A stretch of DNA of 64,000 nucleotides. Origin: Bicyclus anynana. Its lineage: Eukaryota; Arthropoda; Insecta; Lepidoptera; Nymphalidae. Location of the stretch: NCBI RefSeq assembly GCF_947172395.1, contig NC_069087.1, positions 11,551,107 to 11,615,106 on the forward strand, given 5' to 3'. A program made the translations under genes and the position numbers. Shown piece by piece: positions 25,401 to 39,300 of the stretch; within the stretch, counting starts at the first letter, position 1, and each line of letters starts with the position of its first letter. A model generated the notes under the pieces. The model was not told the DNA's origin and searched no databases. It saw nothing but the letters and a program-made list of their open reading frames with translations.

Positions 25401-28400
25401 CTCGAGGGATGGGTAATCTTTTGTCATACTGTATATACTAAATGGCCTAGTAAACTTCACCGTTATCAGCCTTTTTAAATGGTCCGCTGAGCATTCTAAA
25501 CTACCCATATTTATTTACCGAAATAGGGTTTAGAGCTTAGTTATAGTGTATAGCTTAGCTATGGTGTATACTGTTATATCCAGACAATTATGATAATGTC
25601 ATGTCATCAACCTATATTCGGCTCACTACTGAGCACGAGTCTCCTCTCAGAATGAGAGGGGTTAGCCCAATAGTCCTTCACGCTGGCCCAATGCGGATTG
25701 GCAGACTTCACACACGCAGAGAATTAAGAAAATTCTCAGGTTTCTTCGCGATGTTTTTCCTTCACCGTTTGAGATACGTGATATTTAATTTCTTAAAATG
25801 CACATAACTAAAAATTTGGAGGTGCATGTCCTGGACGGGATTCGACCCTACGCTCTCCGGAATTGGAGGCAGAGGTCATATCCACTGGGCTATCACAGTC
25901 TTTTATGATAATGACATGGTCTTAAACTACAAGGCACGAGAGTGTGTTTCTTAAAAGTAAGAAAGCTCAATGTAGCTACAATAATCCCGACCCTGGACTT
26001 TAAGTTAGGATCCAAGATGTGAAACGCGGCAGCGTAATATTTTTTCGATTTTTCTACTACCCCTATTTTGGGATTTCCTATTTTTTTACAACTTGTTTTA
26101 CAGTATTATCAAATACCTCTTTTAGGAGGTGGACTTCGACTGATATGATGATGGTAAATACAGAGTTTTATTATGGTATTAGGTAACAGCGAGCGCGCAG
26201 TGTCAGGCATGGAGGTGCCTGTCAGCCCCAGCAGCAAGGTGCCGTCGGGCGCGGTGACCACTGTCCCGGTGACGCTGGTGAAGGGGGAGAAGGGGCTCGG
26301 CTTCACCATCACCACGAGGGACAACCCCACCGGAGGACATTGTCCTATCTACATTAAGAATATTTTGCCAAAGGTGAGTCTAACATTCGGTAAGGAATCA
26401 GGAGTCTTGACTATACATGACTCAGGGCCTTGTAATATGTCCAAGCAGTGGTGTAACCTCGATGTAACTACTGGCTTGTTACGTAAGATATAGCATCCGC
26501 CTTTCCGTTTTCCCCACCATCTTCAATATGGGTATCTTCAAGCATGTCCATTCCGCCTTTCCGTTTTCCCCACCACCTTCAATATGGGTATCTTCAAGTC
26601 AAGAGTGACTATATATAATTCGGCAAATGCGTTACGTCATAGGATGTATAGAATGGCAGAGCTCTCAACTTTCGAGGCTGTGAGCTCAGAAGTAAACTAA
26701 CTTTAAAAAGAAGTGGCGGTTTAACTGAAGCCCTACCTAATGACGTCACGGGCCTCAAGTACGCAGCTGACGCAAACCCACTTATCAATAAGCATTATGA
26801 TAAAAACTATAACGGATAGATATTTTTGGAGTTTACTCCTTAAGAATCAATTTTTATATATAGCCCCCGGTATGAAAAAATATGGGCAGTAAAATTCGAT
26901 GAACGAATGACAGCGTTACGTTTTTGTGCGCAACCTATTCTGCGCACCTTTCACCATACGCTGACGCCAACAGCGTACACATGAGTGCATCTCTCTATTA
27001 CAGTCGATCTGAGTCGGAGCTGACACACACTTTTTTGTATTGCTTTCAGGGTGCTGCAGTGACAGACGGTCGGCTGCGCGCCGGCGACCGGCTGGTGTCG
27101 GTCAACAAGGTGCCAGTCGCGGGGCTCACTCAGCAGCAAGTGGTCACGCTGCTGCGCAACACGCCCACAGACGCCGCCGTCGACATTGTCATAGAACGAA
27201 CACATCCACATAGGACGCAGGTACGTACGCTTATATATACCTCATCATCATCATCATTACCAGCCGATGGACGTCCACTGCTGGACATAGGCCTCTTGCA
27301 TGGACTTCCAAACAAAACGGTCTCGAGCCGCCGGCATCCAGCGGCTCCCTGCAACCCGCTTGATGTCTTCGGTCCACCTAGTGGGGGGTCGACCAACACT
27401 GCGCTTTCCGGTGCGAGGTCGCCATTCCAGCACCTTGGGACCCCAACGTGCGCAACGTGTGTGTCGTGAAGAGAAAACGATATAATATTATTGTCGACCA
27501 ATAGGAGCCGAATCGAAATATTGTTTTCTTGTTCGTTGCGATAGGACGTAAGAGAGAGCTATATTTTTGATACGCTGCTATTAGTCATAATGTCTTTTTG
27601 ACTTGACGAGATGTGGCGCGCTTCTTGGGCCTACAAATCTGTTTAGCTGTTATAAATGGTGTGACTTACCTGTCTTTGTTTTAATTATAAATGAATTTCA
27701 ATATAAATATACGATATCGGAAACCGCTTTACATAAAATTTGGCAGGGAGATTTAGTTTTAGACTTTTAGATTATTTTTCAGACGTTTTCAGACTGCTAA
27801 GAATGGATTTTGCGACAGGGCCGGATTAAGGAAGTCCAAAGGCAGACAAAGTTGTTGGCTTCCGTAAGAATAAATAAACAAGTGTATTTTTTTGTTCTAG
27901 AGGGTAGAACCACAACAAAGTCCAACCAAGTATGTGGAGAAGTCAATCGGCCCTACACCCATCACACAAGCGAAGCCAACTGAAGCTAACAAACCCGAGA
28001 ACGGCCGCGTGTCCAGCATAGTGAACGCGATCAACCAGAGCAACCCCACCAACAACTCTGTAAGGGGTCGCATACCAAAGAGCTCCTCGAAGGACGACCT
28101 GCTGAAGGACCAGTCAATAGATACAGCGATACAGGAAGCGTTAAATTCGTCTTCTAGTTCGGTAAGAATTTAAATGACTGTAAGGAAGAAGCTAGTCGTA
28201 CGTAAACCGTACGAATTATTATTCATACGGATATAATGTTTGACAATTACTTTCATTTACATATATTTTTTTCTCTACTTTCATATTTTATTCTTTATAA
28301 AAACCACGTCCACACGTATAGAACAATTTGTTTTAATGTTAGGATTATTTATTAAAATTTCAAGACAAAAGTTAGTTTTTAATGATTGAAACGTATAAAA

Positions 28401-31400
28401 TTTAAATGTATAAAACAACGGACAGCATATTTTTTCCAAGTTATTCATCTTACATACAGAATACAGAATCTTTCGAACCCTTTTATTTTCCTATCCAACC
28501 CCTAACCCCTAACCCAAATATAAAATAGATACGCCTATTATCTCAAATACGTCATTTAAAACATTGTTGCAATTTGTTACTCCGTTTTCAGAATTATTGT
28601 GTTTTTTCCAGCTACTTGGTTTACGGAATCGCCTCATCATGAGGTTAGACGTACCAGTCCATGACTCGGAGAAGGCTGGGCTCGGCATCAGTGTGAAGGG
28701 CAAAGTGACTGTTGGGCCGGATCCTCACGACCTGGGCATCTTCATCAAATCCGTACTACATGGAGGTGCCGTGTCCAGGGATGGAAGGTAAGGAACTTTT
28801 GGAGGACAAATTAATTTCATATAAATATTACATCCTGTTTGAAATGTTTATTTGCGTTTGTTTAGTACGAATTAAATAAATTAACTACTAAACCGATTTT
28901 AAAAATTCTTTCATGGATGAAAAGCTACACTGTCAGCGAGTAGCTTAGGTTATATATTTTTTCTTCGTATTCCCATGGGAACGTGATCTACGCAGGTGAA
29001 ACCACTGTTCGCTGGTAATAAATTATTCTAATGTAGGAGGTACATCTTGAACGATTTTTGCCCATAATGGTCAATTTCATATTGGCTTGACATTTTAGCC
29101 GTATGAATTATATAATTCGTACGGTTTACGTGTCTAGCTTCCGAAGATAGTGCAGAAGTGTGTGTGTGTGCAAAGATCTACCCACTCTTAAAGAGAGGGA
29201 ATAGTCCCTCCCTCCAACAGTCCAATATGATTGGAAAAACTTTAGAGTAGGGCCGGCAGGTTTCTGTCTCTACTCTTTATTTATTTATTTTTTTTATTTT
29301 TTACGAGTTAGCCCATGACTACAATTTCAACTGATGGTAACTGATGATGCAATCAGAGATGGAAACGGGCTAACTTGTTAGGTTTAGGATAAAAACTACA
29401 CCCCTTTCGGTTTCCGTATTGTACCGGAACGCTAAATCGCTTGACGCCTTTGCCGGTAGGGTGGTACGTAGCCCCCGCCGAAGCCTCCCTCCAGCCAGAA
29501 CTGGACCAGTTAAGTAAATCAAAATCAGCCCAGCCGGGGATCGAACCCAGGACCTACATAGTGCAGAAGTGTGTGTGAAACACCTATATGTCTTATAGTC
29601 TGATGAGATAGTCCGACTTGATTGGAAAAAGATGAGGGTAGGGCCGACAATTTTGATCCCAACTTTAATCCCAACAACTTTACCTAACTAAAGCTATTGA
29701 AAATGCTCGTGTATTTTACAGATTAAATACAAACGATCAGTTGCTAAGTGTGAACGGCGTATCACTGGTGGGACAATCCAACGCCGAGGCGATGGAGACT
29801 TTACGGCGAGCGCTGCTGCATTCAAAACCCAACGTGCACGGCAGTATATCGTTGACAATTGCTAGACGGACTGGTAAGCATTTAACCATTACATTTGACC
29901 TTGATTTTCATAGTGAGTTTAACTATTAACTTAGAAGCTACCAGACGGACAGCCCGTCCGTTGTCTATTAAAAAGTCTGGTAGATCAAGGGTATTATGTA
30001 AGTACTAATCATTTTCAAAAACTCCTGTAGGGGTGAGAGTTATTACTGATTGACCTATGTCCTAATAAATATGCTGTTAACCCAATTAATGTCTTGAATT
30101 GGTTCCTTAAATGTCTGTAAATCTGTATAAAAGATCGACTAAATACAAGATTGTTAAATTACGAATTGAACGGCTTCCAGCGATTCCTTTGAAATGCGTA
30201 CCTTATTTCGGAATTGACTGCATTGCTTAAGTACCTATAAGTGCCACAAACTTATCTGACCCAGTGGCCAAAAAGTACGTAGTAAGTAAGACCCAGTGGA
30301 ACTGACGCAAAAAGTATATGAAGTAACAGGGCTGGAAGAACATGACCAGGGGAACAAGATCCCTCGCGCCTTACTTGGGCAAGGAAGCATAGCCTCAAGG
30401 CCTGTACCCACCACCCGAATTTGTATCTGGGAGGAGACTCTCTCACCAGCCCCGCTAAGCCCTAGCCCCAGTTTTCGAAGCATTAGCGATCGTAGAAAGA
30501 GAATCGACGTGCCACTTGGCTGATAAGTTAGATGGCCAGACAATTTTGTAATACTATACACACTTAACAGAATCTTCATTTTACAGATAGTATGGACAGC
30601 TTAGCGAGGTGGAAAGATGACACACCACCAAACGGCAACGACACGACAAACTCAAACGAAAACAGTAACTCGCAAAACTACAACACAGTCATATACAACA
30701 CGACACACGACAATGAGAACAAACCGCTAGATAATTACAACCAAAAACATGAAGCCAACAAAAATGGCTTCGACAATCCCGAGCTTAGAAGTACGAAGAA
30801 ACATGCATCTATAATCACAATAAACAACAACAACAGTTGGGTTTCAAACCAATCGGACGATAGTAAAGGTTATTTGGAAAGGGACAAAGATACGATTCCC
30901 CATGATAGTAAAAGGGATAGCTTCGAATGGAGTCGACTGGACGGATGGAATCCTGTGATCGATCGGTTGACTGGTCTTCGGAATGAAAGTTATTATATGG
31001 CGACTCAGTTGGACGTGCCGTTGTCGAACGGACACCATTACCGACCGAATTTGGGACATGTGCATATGTCGCGGTCGCCGCCAGCTCACCATAATGTTAT
31101 CATCGAAGAGGACTATGGGACGAGGTAAGATATCCCACGATTATTTCCATTGCTCAAGTCATCTGAAAGATTTGGTTGTTAGAGTGCACGCAAGATAAGT
31201 CTGCGCGCAATTGGGCGCGATAATGTTGTCATCGTTAGTGATCTCTTTTACCCGCCAAGAGGTAGATAGAGATAGACTACAAGATGGCGGCACTTTGATT
31301 AGTTCCAATTTTGGCGACGCGCAAACTTATCGAGCGCGCACTCCATCGAAAAATTACTTTAAACAGGAAAATTTAGCTTACTTTTAGCTGTTTTCAAGGA

Positions 31401-34400
31401 ACCGTTGCCTAAGCTTTGTCAAACAGATTATTTTTAGTTTTTTCCAAAGGTTCTAGATTTGCAAAACATTGGTAAGGCAAGATTCTAGGCGAGCGCGTGC
31501 CATCTTAGACCTCATTGAATTGAATTGAATATAAAACAAAGATTAGATTTTACTGTCTGATTCATCATCATCATCATCATCATATTCGGCTCACTATTGA
31601 TCACGAGTCTCCTCTCAGAATGAGAGAGGTTAGGCCTTAGTCTACCACGCCAAATGCAGATTGGCAGACTTCACAAGAGAATTGAGAAAATTCTTAGGTA
31701 TGCAGGTTTCCTTACAATGTTTTTCCTTCACCGGATGAGACGCGTGATTTTTAATTTCTTAAAATGCACATAACTGATAAGTTAGAGGTACATGCCCTGG
31801 CCGGATTCGAACCTACGCCCTCTGAAACGAAGGCAGAGGTCATATCCACTGGGCTATCACGTCTCTTATTCGTCCGTCCGTTATTCGTCCGTCAGAGGCA
31901 GCACAGCCGGCGAGTCGGGCAGCGAGAGCGGCGGCGGCGCGTTCAGCAGAGACGCGGTGGGGCGCCGCTCCATGTCGGAGAAGCGGCACGCGGCGCTCGA
32001 CGCCAAGGCCACCGGCACCTACCGCAAGATCAAGGAGACCAAAGCCATCAACGGTATGTTGTTTCGGCACTTTTAATGGCGTTGATAGCAGGTGAACAGT
32101 CACGAGTACTAAAGGACCAGGCCCCGTAGCCAAATGGCACGTCGATCCTTTTTCTACGATCGCAAACGCTTGGAAAAGTAGAAAAATGTATCGTCCTCAT
32201 CAACCCATATTCGGCTCACTGCTGAGCTCGAGTCTCCTCTCAGAATGAGAGGGGTAAGGCCAATAGTCCACCACGCTGGCCCAATGCGGATTGGCAGACT
32301 TCACACACGCAGAGAATTAAGATAATTCTCTGGTATGCAGGTTTCCTCACGATGTTCTCCTTCACCGATTGAGACACGTGATATTTAATTTCTTAAAATG
32401 CACACAACTGAAAAGTTGGAGGTGCATGCCCCGGACCGGATTCGAACCCACACCCTCCAGAATCGGAGGCAGAGGTCATATCCACTGGGCTATCACGGCT
32501 GTATCAGAAAATGTATGGGAATGACATTTCCTATCGACAGGTCACGTGATCAAGATCTGTCATCCACATACATTTTTCTAGTTTTCGAAGCGTTTGCGAT
32601 CGTAGAAAAAGAATCTATTATGAATTATCGATTTAATTTATCGATGATGATTAATCTGAGCAAATTAGTGACAATGCGGGTTATCTGGTGGTCAGTACCT
32701 AAGCATTTTCTCGTGTAGACTTAAGACATTATCGACCAATAGCGACAGAGTTGAAATATTGCTCTTTCTCTATTGTCCCAACACTACGAAAGAGGGACCG
32801 ATATTTTCGATTGCTATTGGACGACATCAGCTGTCTTTATCTCGTCTCTAAATGTGCATCTCAGGCCTAATGTCATTTATCTGGGGCACCCAAGAAGAAA
32901 ACCTTTTATTTCTAGAGTTTCCCCGCTATTAATTTATATCTATTAATATGATTAAAATAGTTTTAAAAACATATCATTATAATAAGAAAACGCATTGTTT
33001 TAGCCATGCAAGTCGGGCCTGCGCTGGGGATGAGGAAGTCATCGAGCCTAGAATCTCTTCAAACAGCTATCCAGGAAACACAAAGGAAGCCGATCCGGAA
33101 CGAGCCCATCTATGCGAGGGCACACCCACGTTAGTATTTATATACAATCGTAGAAAATCCGCATACGACTTTAAAATGTCTTGTTAAAAAAAGTCTTAAA
33201 CTTCTTTCCTTCAATAATGACATTTCTTAAAAAAAATTATATACAGGGTGTCCTTATTAATGGATAAAAATTATCTAAAACTAATTTGAACAGTTTTCCT
33301 AAACAAGGGTGACCAACAAAAATGTTAAAACATTATTTACAAAATCAGTAATTAACATGTACCTACATAGGTAATTTAATCAGTAATGTTTAACAAAAAT
33401 CAGTTCTTCAAAATCTTAATTCCAGCAGCTACAGTATTAAAAAAAATGATTCAAGATAGAAAATTTGAAATAATCCGCAAAACAAATATAACTTGGTCAC
33501 CCTAGGGATTTTTGGAAAACTAATCAAATTAGTTTTAGATAATTAGATGCTGTAAATACCTATAATGTTATTTATGTTAAAATAACAATACACTGTAAGT
33601 TATGAAATTTTTTATTTAATGTTTTGTAGTTAATTGTGTTGCTCTTATTGAAAGGGAAACAACAATTAAAGCTGTTACACTGTTTATTAGATAATCACTG
33701 TTGCTTTAAAGTCTTTTGATACACAATCTTTTATAATTCTATACACTTTTTACTTTAATTTTTAACATCTGAGTCCCCAGATGTCACGACAATCTTTTTC
33801 GCTCCTAAAAGCCCGGTGACAGGTGACAGTTGACAGTTGACAGTCGCCACAGACCAAGAAAGGTGCTGTTTACATACCATTTGCGTTTTATCCATTACGG
33901 GACACCCTGTATATTTCTAAAATATAATTAGGATAGAATTCTTATATTAAGATTTCTTTAATCTCCCAGCGTTGAAGCACTGGCTCACGGATGACAATGC
34001 AGCGCCTGACGTCATTGTGCGCGGCTCCCCGCAGCAGTCTTCACTCTCACACAAGAAGCCTTCGCTGCTCAAGTCCTTGTCTACTATGTTCAGGTTCGTC
34101 ACACTTATTCTTAACCAAAGATTGAAGAATGATCCAGAATGAGTCGTTACAAGCAGCGTGCTGAAGCTGGTAAAACCACATAAAAAACAAACGACACGCG
34201 TCTCCTAGACATCCGCATATACAAACTTTTTTCATAATTTGTGTTTATAAGTCAATATAATAATCAATAACCAATAAAAAATACTCCATCTTGTTTCTTT
34301 AGTTTGTGTTAACAGTTAAAATATTCAGTAAAATAAGACGCCATTTTTCTTGAATAATATTGAAAATTACTGATGCGACGCTTCGCTCGTACTGACACGA

Positions 34401-36305
34401 GAATGTATTTTTGAATTTTGTATTTTGGAACGGTTACAACACTGTCGTGTCCGTGCGTTCTATCTGCCTTAATTAATTTTTAATCTGTGTTCTTAACATA
34501 TCATTTTTACTTGTGGTATTATTATTGTACTCTCCATTTTAAGGAATACTCCTCGACATTAATTATATTGAAACAGCTGCCTACCAATAAAACGTTTATC
34601 ATGTAAGAGCCGTTATTCGGAGTCTCCCATTTTCTGGTTGCCTGTTATTTAAAAAAAAAACCCTAGACTTAGAGAATCCAAAGAGTCAAACATAATATTA
34701 AAGTATAAAATGGTTAAATGGTGACGCCTGGCCTGGGTGAACTGTATTTAGAGAAAAAATTAGTGATGGAAACCGGAATACCTCTCATTGGAAACTAATA
34801 CAATCAATCAATGGTAGGACTACTGTAAACGGAAATGGAAACTGTCTCTCTCAAAATTTTAAAATATATTTTTGAGACCCTGAATAAGGGCTCCTACACA
34901 ATAAATCTTTTTAAAACTGCTGACAATAATTTGTAAAATATTTTTGACGACATGCCGACGACCTAGCAACAATATTTTACATTAACTACGCTGTATATCG
35001 ACCACTTTATGTAAACTGTTTCCATCGTCAGCAGGATCGGCAAGCCGAGCAACAAAAAGACTGAGCCCGAGGCGTACGGGCGCGCGCAGCCGGGCCGCTC
35101 GTCCGAGAAGTCCATATCGCGCGACCTGCTGGAGAGGCACAACAGGATCGACGAGCGGATCGACGAGGCGGAGCCTGCGCTGCCGGCCAGGTGAGATTCA
35201 TGGATAAACTGTAGCATGCATTGCTCATCAAATAAAATAATTTGTTTTTTTTATTCAATAATAAAGTTCAGCTAATGCCAGGCGTTCAGCTCGCTTTCGT
35301 GGTGGCGTATGCTGTGCAATCAGATAGTGTCCGAATTTAACCTGACGTTTTAAAAGTACGTTTTAGAAATAAATAATGACTTTTGACTGTTTGTGTTTAC
35401 ATCGACGCGTCCTTGGGCTGAAAATTAAAGTTAGTGATCAGATCGTGCTTGTTGCGTTAGGACGCTGCACGCGGTTATTATTTTAATGTTTTTTATAAAT
35501 TCATCAAATTTTTCAACCAAACGCGTTTGGTAAATAATTAGTTACTGTCATTTGGTAAATATTGGCTTGTATTGTCAAATTATTTAAAAATTTAGATTTT
35601 AATGTAAAAATTTCAAAAAAATATAATTTTTTTTAAATCTTGTATCGAAAGACCAGTAAAAAAAGTGTCAACTAGCCTATTGTAGTGATGTGATAATACA
35701 ACATTTGATAACATAATAATGTTGTGTAGAGAGGAGAGCCGGTCGCAGCGGCAAGGCAGCTCGGAGCGTATCCTGCGTGCGGAGCGACGCAGCGGTCCGC
35801 GCGCCGGACGCACCGCGCCCGCGCCGATGGTAGGCACCCTTATTACTTAACTAGTGGACACCCGCGACTTCGTTCCCGTAGAAATCAATGTAAACTTTCA
35901 AGCCCTATTTCAACACTTTAGAGTTTAAATTAAAAAAAAAAATTTAATCTCTTTATATTTCTTTTTTTTTTATGATTTTTGAACAAATTTTTAAAACTGT
36001 AACTCTAAAAATTAAGGACTTTCCATACAAACTTTCAAACACTATTTCACCCCTTCTTATTTTATTTTCGCAATAAAAAGTATCATATAACCTTTTCTGT
36101 ATTATGGTCTTAAACCGTGCCAAGTTTCATTAGAATTCATTCAGTAGTTTCAGCGTGATGCCCAAAAAACTAAAATAAACACTATATATATAGATATTTT
36201 GAAATATTTTGAAATTTTTTGTGGGGGGCATTATATAATCGATACTGAAACTAAAAATATATTTTTTTTTATTTTTTATCTGTCTGTCTGTCCGTGTTTA
36301 TTTTC

Positions 36306-36349
<44 letters not shown>

Positions 36350-39300
36350 GAAGAAATTTTTTTTAGTGCGGATATTTTTATATTTTGTACATAAACAAAA
36401 TTTAATGATCACGTATTTTTTCTTTTTTTTTTTAACTCAAAAATAACAAAATTATCGTTAGCTAAAGTTATTTACTTTTGAACAGAATTTTAGGGTCACC
36501 CTATTGTGCGTTTATTTTATTTTCGTTTGATACCTAAAGGACGTCACCAGATCACTTTTAAGCTGAATATATCTTGTTTAGTAATAATATGTACATTATT
36601 TTGTTATTTTAGAGACATAAATTAAAAAAAAAATTACATAAAATGTATCGAACTGTTTGTAGATTTATATTCTATTAATGATACAGAACCACGAAAAAAA
36701 ATATCCGCACTAAAGACCGAATCACCCTGTATATATAATTATAGCTGAGTGTAATTCCAAGTATTTTGTTATTCTTAGCGAAAACCGACAAATTTAAATG
36801 CAAACGTCACAGTCAATCATCTAGTGTACGTTTCGCTGCGAAATTGGAGCATTGGAGAGTCATCACCTCAGGAGATGATGACTCTACAATGTGCGATTGC
36901 GAGATGTTGATTGTCTCCGCAATTGGGGTGCTGTGATTTAGATAAGATGATATAAAATAATATAACCTAGAAATAAACACTGACATAAATATAACAAAGT
37001 GGAAATAATTAATAAGAGTGGTCATCTAATTTGAATATTTTACAACTACTACTACTATTTCTAATTAAAATATTGTTTATTTACAAACAGGCCATGGACA
37101 GCGCTTGGGGCCCGACCGGGCACTACGTCAACTACGAGGAGATACAGCAGAATCTGAAGTGAGTATTGTGAATCCTTTCCGTTATATATCAAAATATATA
37201 CATATAAGTATATAAGTAGTTGTCCGTACAGCGCGCGCCGCGAGAAGCTGAGCGAGGTGCAGATTGGACAGGTGCGACGCGGCGCGCATCGGGACCCGCC
37301 GCCAGCCGATGACAGGTGACTTGCTAACTCTACTCATTCTAACTGACTTACATACTTTATTTATTGAAGTGAAACTTCTTCAGGCGCATGAGGGTAAAAT
37401 TTTTACAGATGTGTCACGCCGGTATGCAACGGAAGTGTCGAAAAAGAGAGAGAGAGCGATCGAGACTGATTGAGAGAGTAAGACAGGGCGAACGTAGCAT
37501 GAAGCAACTAGCCGTGGAGTGAGAGTAGAGAGCAAGCAAGTGAGAAAGATTGAACGAGAGAGAGAAATCGCGCGAATGTAAATATTAAAGAAATAAATTG
37601 AAAAAATTAAATTTATAATTTACATTAATTTTCAACACCTTTCCTCTTAGTCTCGGAAATCTAAAGTTTTAGATTTGTATAAATATAAACAAGATTTATA
37701 AATTAGTTCGCCAAAGAAGTTTAACTTCTGACATGTGTACTTTGTATGCACGCATTTTTTTATTTATTTAATAATCAAGCAATACCACACATAACATTAT
37801 ACATTATAATAATAATTATACTAGTTAAATTTTATTATATAATCTTAGACCATTAATAACGGTCTAAGTATATAATGCAAGTTATGGATACCCAGTTTGG
37901 GCGTAGTCTTTTGTCGAGTGAGTGATAGGGAGACCGATTTTACTTTTTACTTCTTAGCCTGTAGCCATGTGGCATGGCAATTCACTTTTAACCCCGTGAC
38001 GTGTCAGTCTGCCTATGGCACCATAGCTGCCGGACGGATGAAGCGATTTCAATTTAGTTATTTGTGTGAAAGGTGACTTACGGGCAAGTTCTTAGATCTT
38101 GATGAAAATCGGTTGAGACGTTTAAAAGTTGTGGGGGTGAAAGTGGGGAAGAATAACCGAATGTCTGCGAATGTCTGTGGGGTCTCAAATGAAAGTGCAC
38201 TGAAAGAGAATATTGATGTTTTGATCGAGAATATAATTAATAATTTCATGACCTTCGGGGGTTTTTTAAAATTTTTCAATTTTATGTTATGCTGTTTTTA
38301 TTCCAAACGTAATAAAAATAGCATAGGTAGATAAACGTAATTAGAAAAGCTTCGAAATTATAAAACGTTTGGGAATGACATTCGCTAGCGACAGGTCACG
38401 TGATCAAGGTGCCGATCGGATCTGCCATTCCCATACATTTTGTTAGTTTTCGAAGCGATAGTGTAGTGTAGCGTTTTGTAGTGTAGAAAAACAACCGACG
38501 TGCCACATGGTTAAGACCCTTTGTCCTGTAGTGTGCATTGTGCATACGTACGTATTGCCCTTATGTCCTTTACGATCTTGACGATGATATAGTAAACGAC
38601 AGTGCTTCCCAGCAACACCAACACAAGCTACACAGTGCTTTCGCTGGAAAAAGCGAGGTCCCTGATATCTGACGTCACTCGGACGCAGTTTTTTTAACAT
38701 GGGGTCGCCCGGACTGATACAGTCAGACCAAAACCCTTTCAGAAAGGCCCTTCCATCCCCGTCCTAATGTCGTTCCGTATGCAGTACCTATAGCCGTCAG
38801 TCGTGCTGTTACTATCCCATCAGACTTAGATAATTCATAATCAACCCATATAGGGCTCACTGCTGAGCTTGAATCTCCTCTTAGAATGAGAGGGGTTAGG
38901 CCAATAGTCCACCACATTGGCCCATTGTGGATTGGCAGATTTCACACATGCAGAGAATTAAGAAAATTCTCTGATATGCAGGTTTCCTTAATATGTTTTC
39001 CTTCACCATTTAAAAAGTGTCTAAGTATTTTATGTATTTATTTATGCGATTGTATTGTATGCGACTAACTCAAATACTCCGCTAGGATTCTAGGAATTCT
39101 CTAGAAGTATCCATTGAATAGAATTTAAAATAACCACTATTATGTTAGTGTTTTTGCTCTAAGATAAATGTTTTGATTTTTATCAATTGTGTTTCTGCGC
39201 GAATTGCAACCTTGATTTTTAACCTCTACGTACGTTATTCAGACGTTATCCACCATTAAATAATTTAGATACAAATTATAGCATAATAATTAATCATCAT

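Noticed and set aside
37272..37277. GTGCGA as donor of the 37232 exon
   Set aside because: It would leave phase 0, while the final exon needs two bases of a split codon; the donor at 37316 fits.
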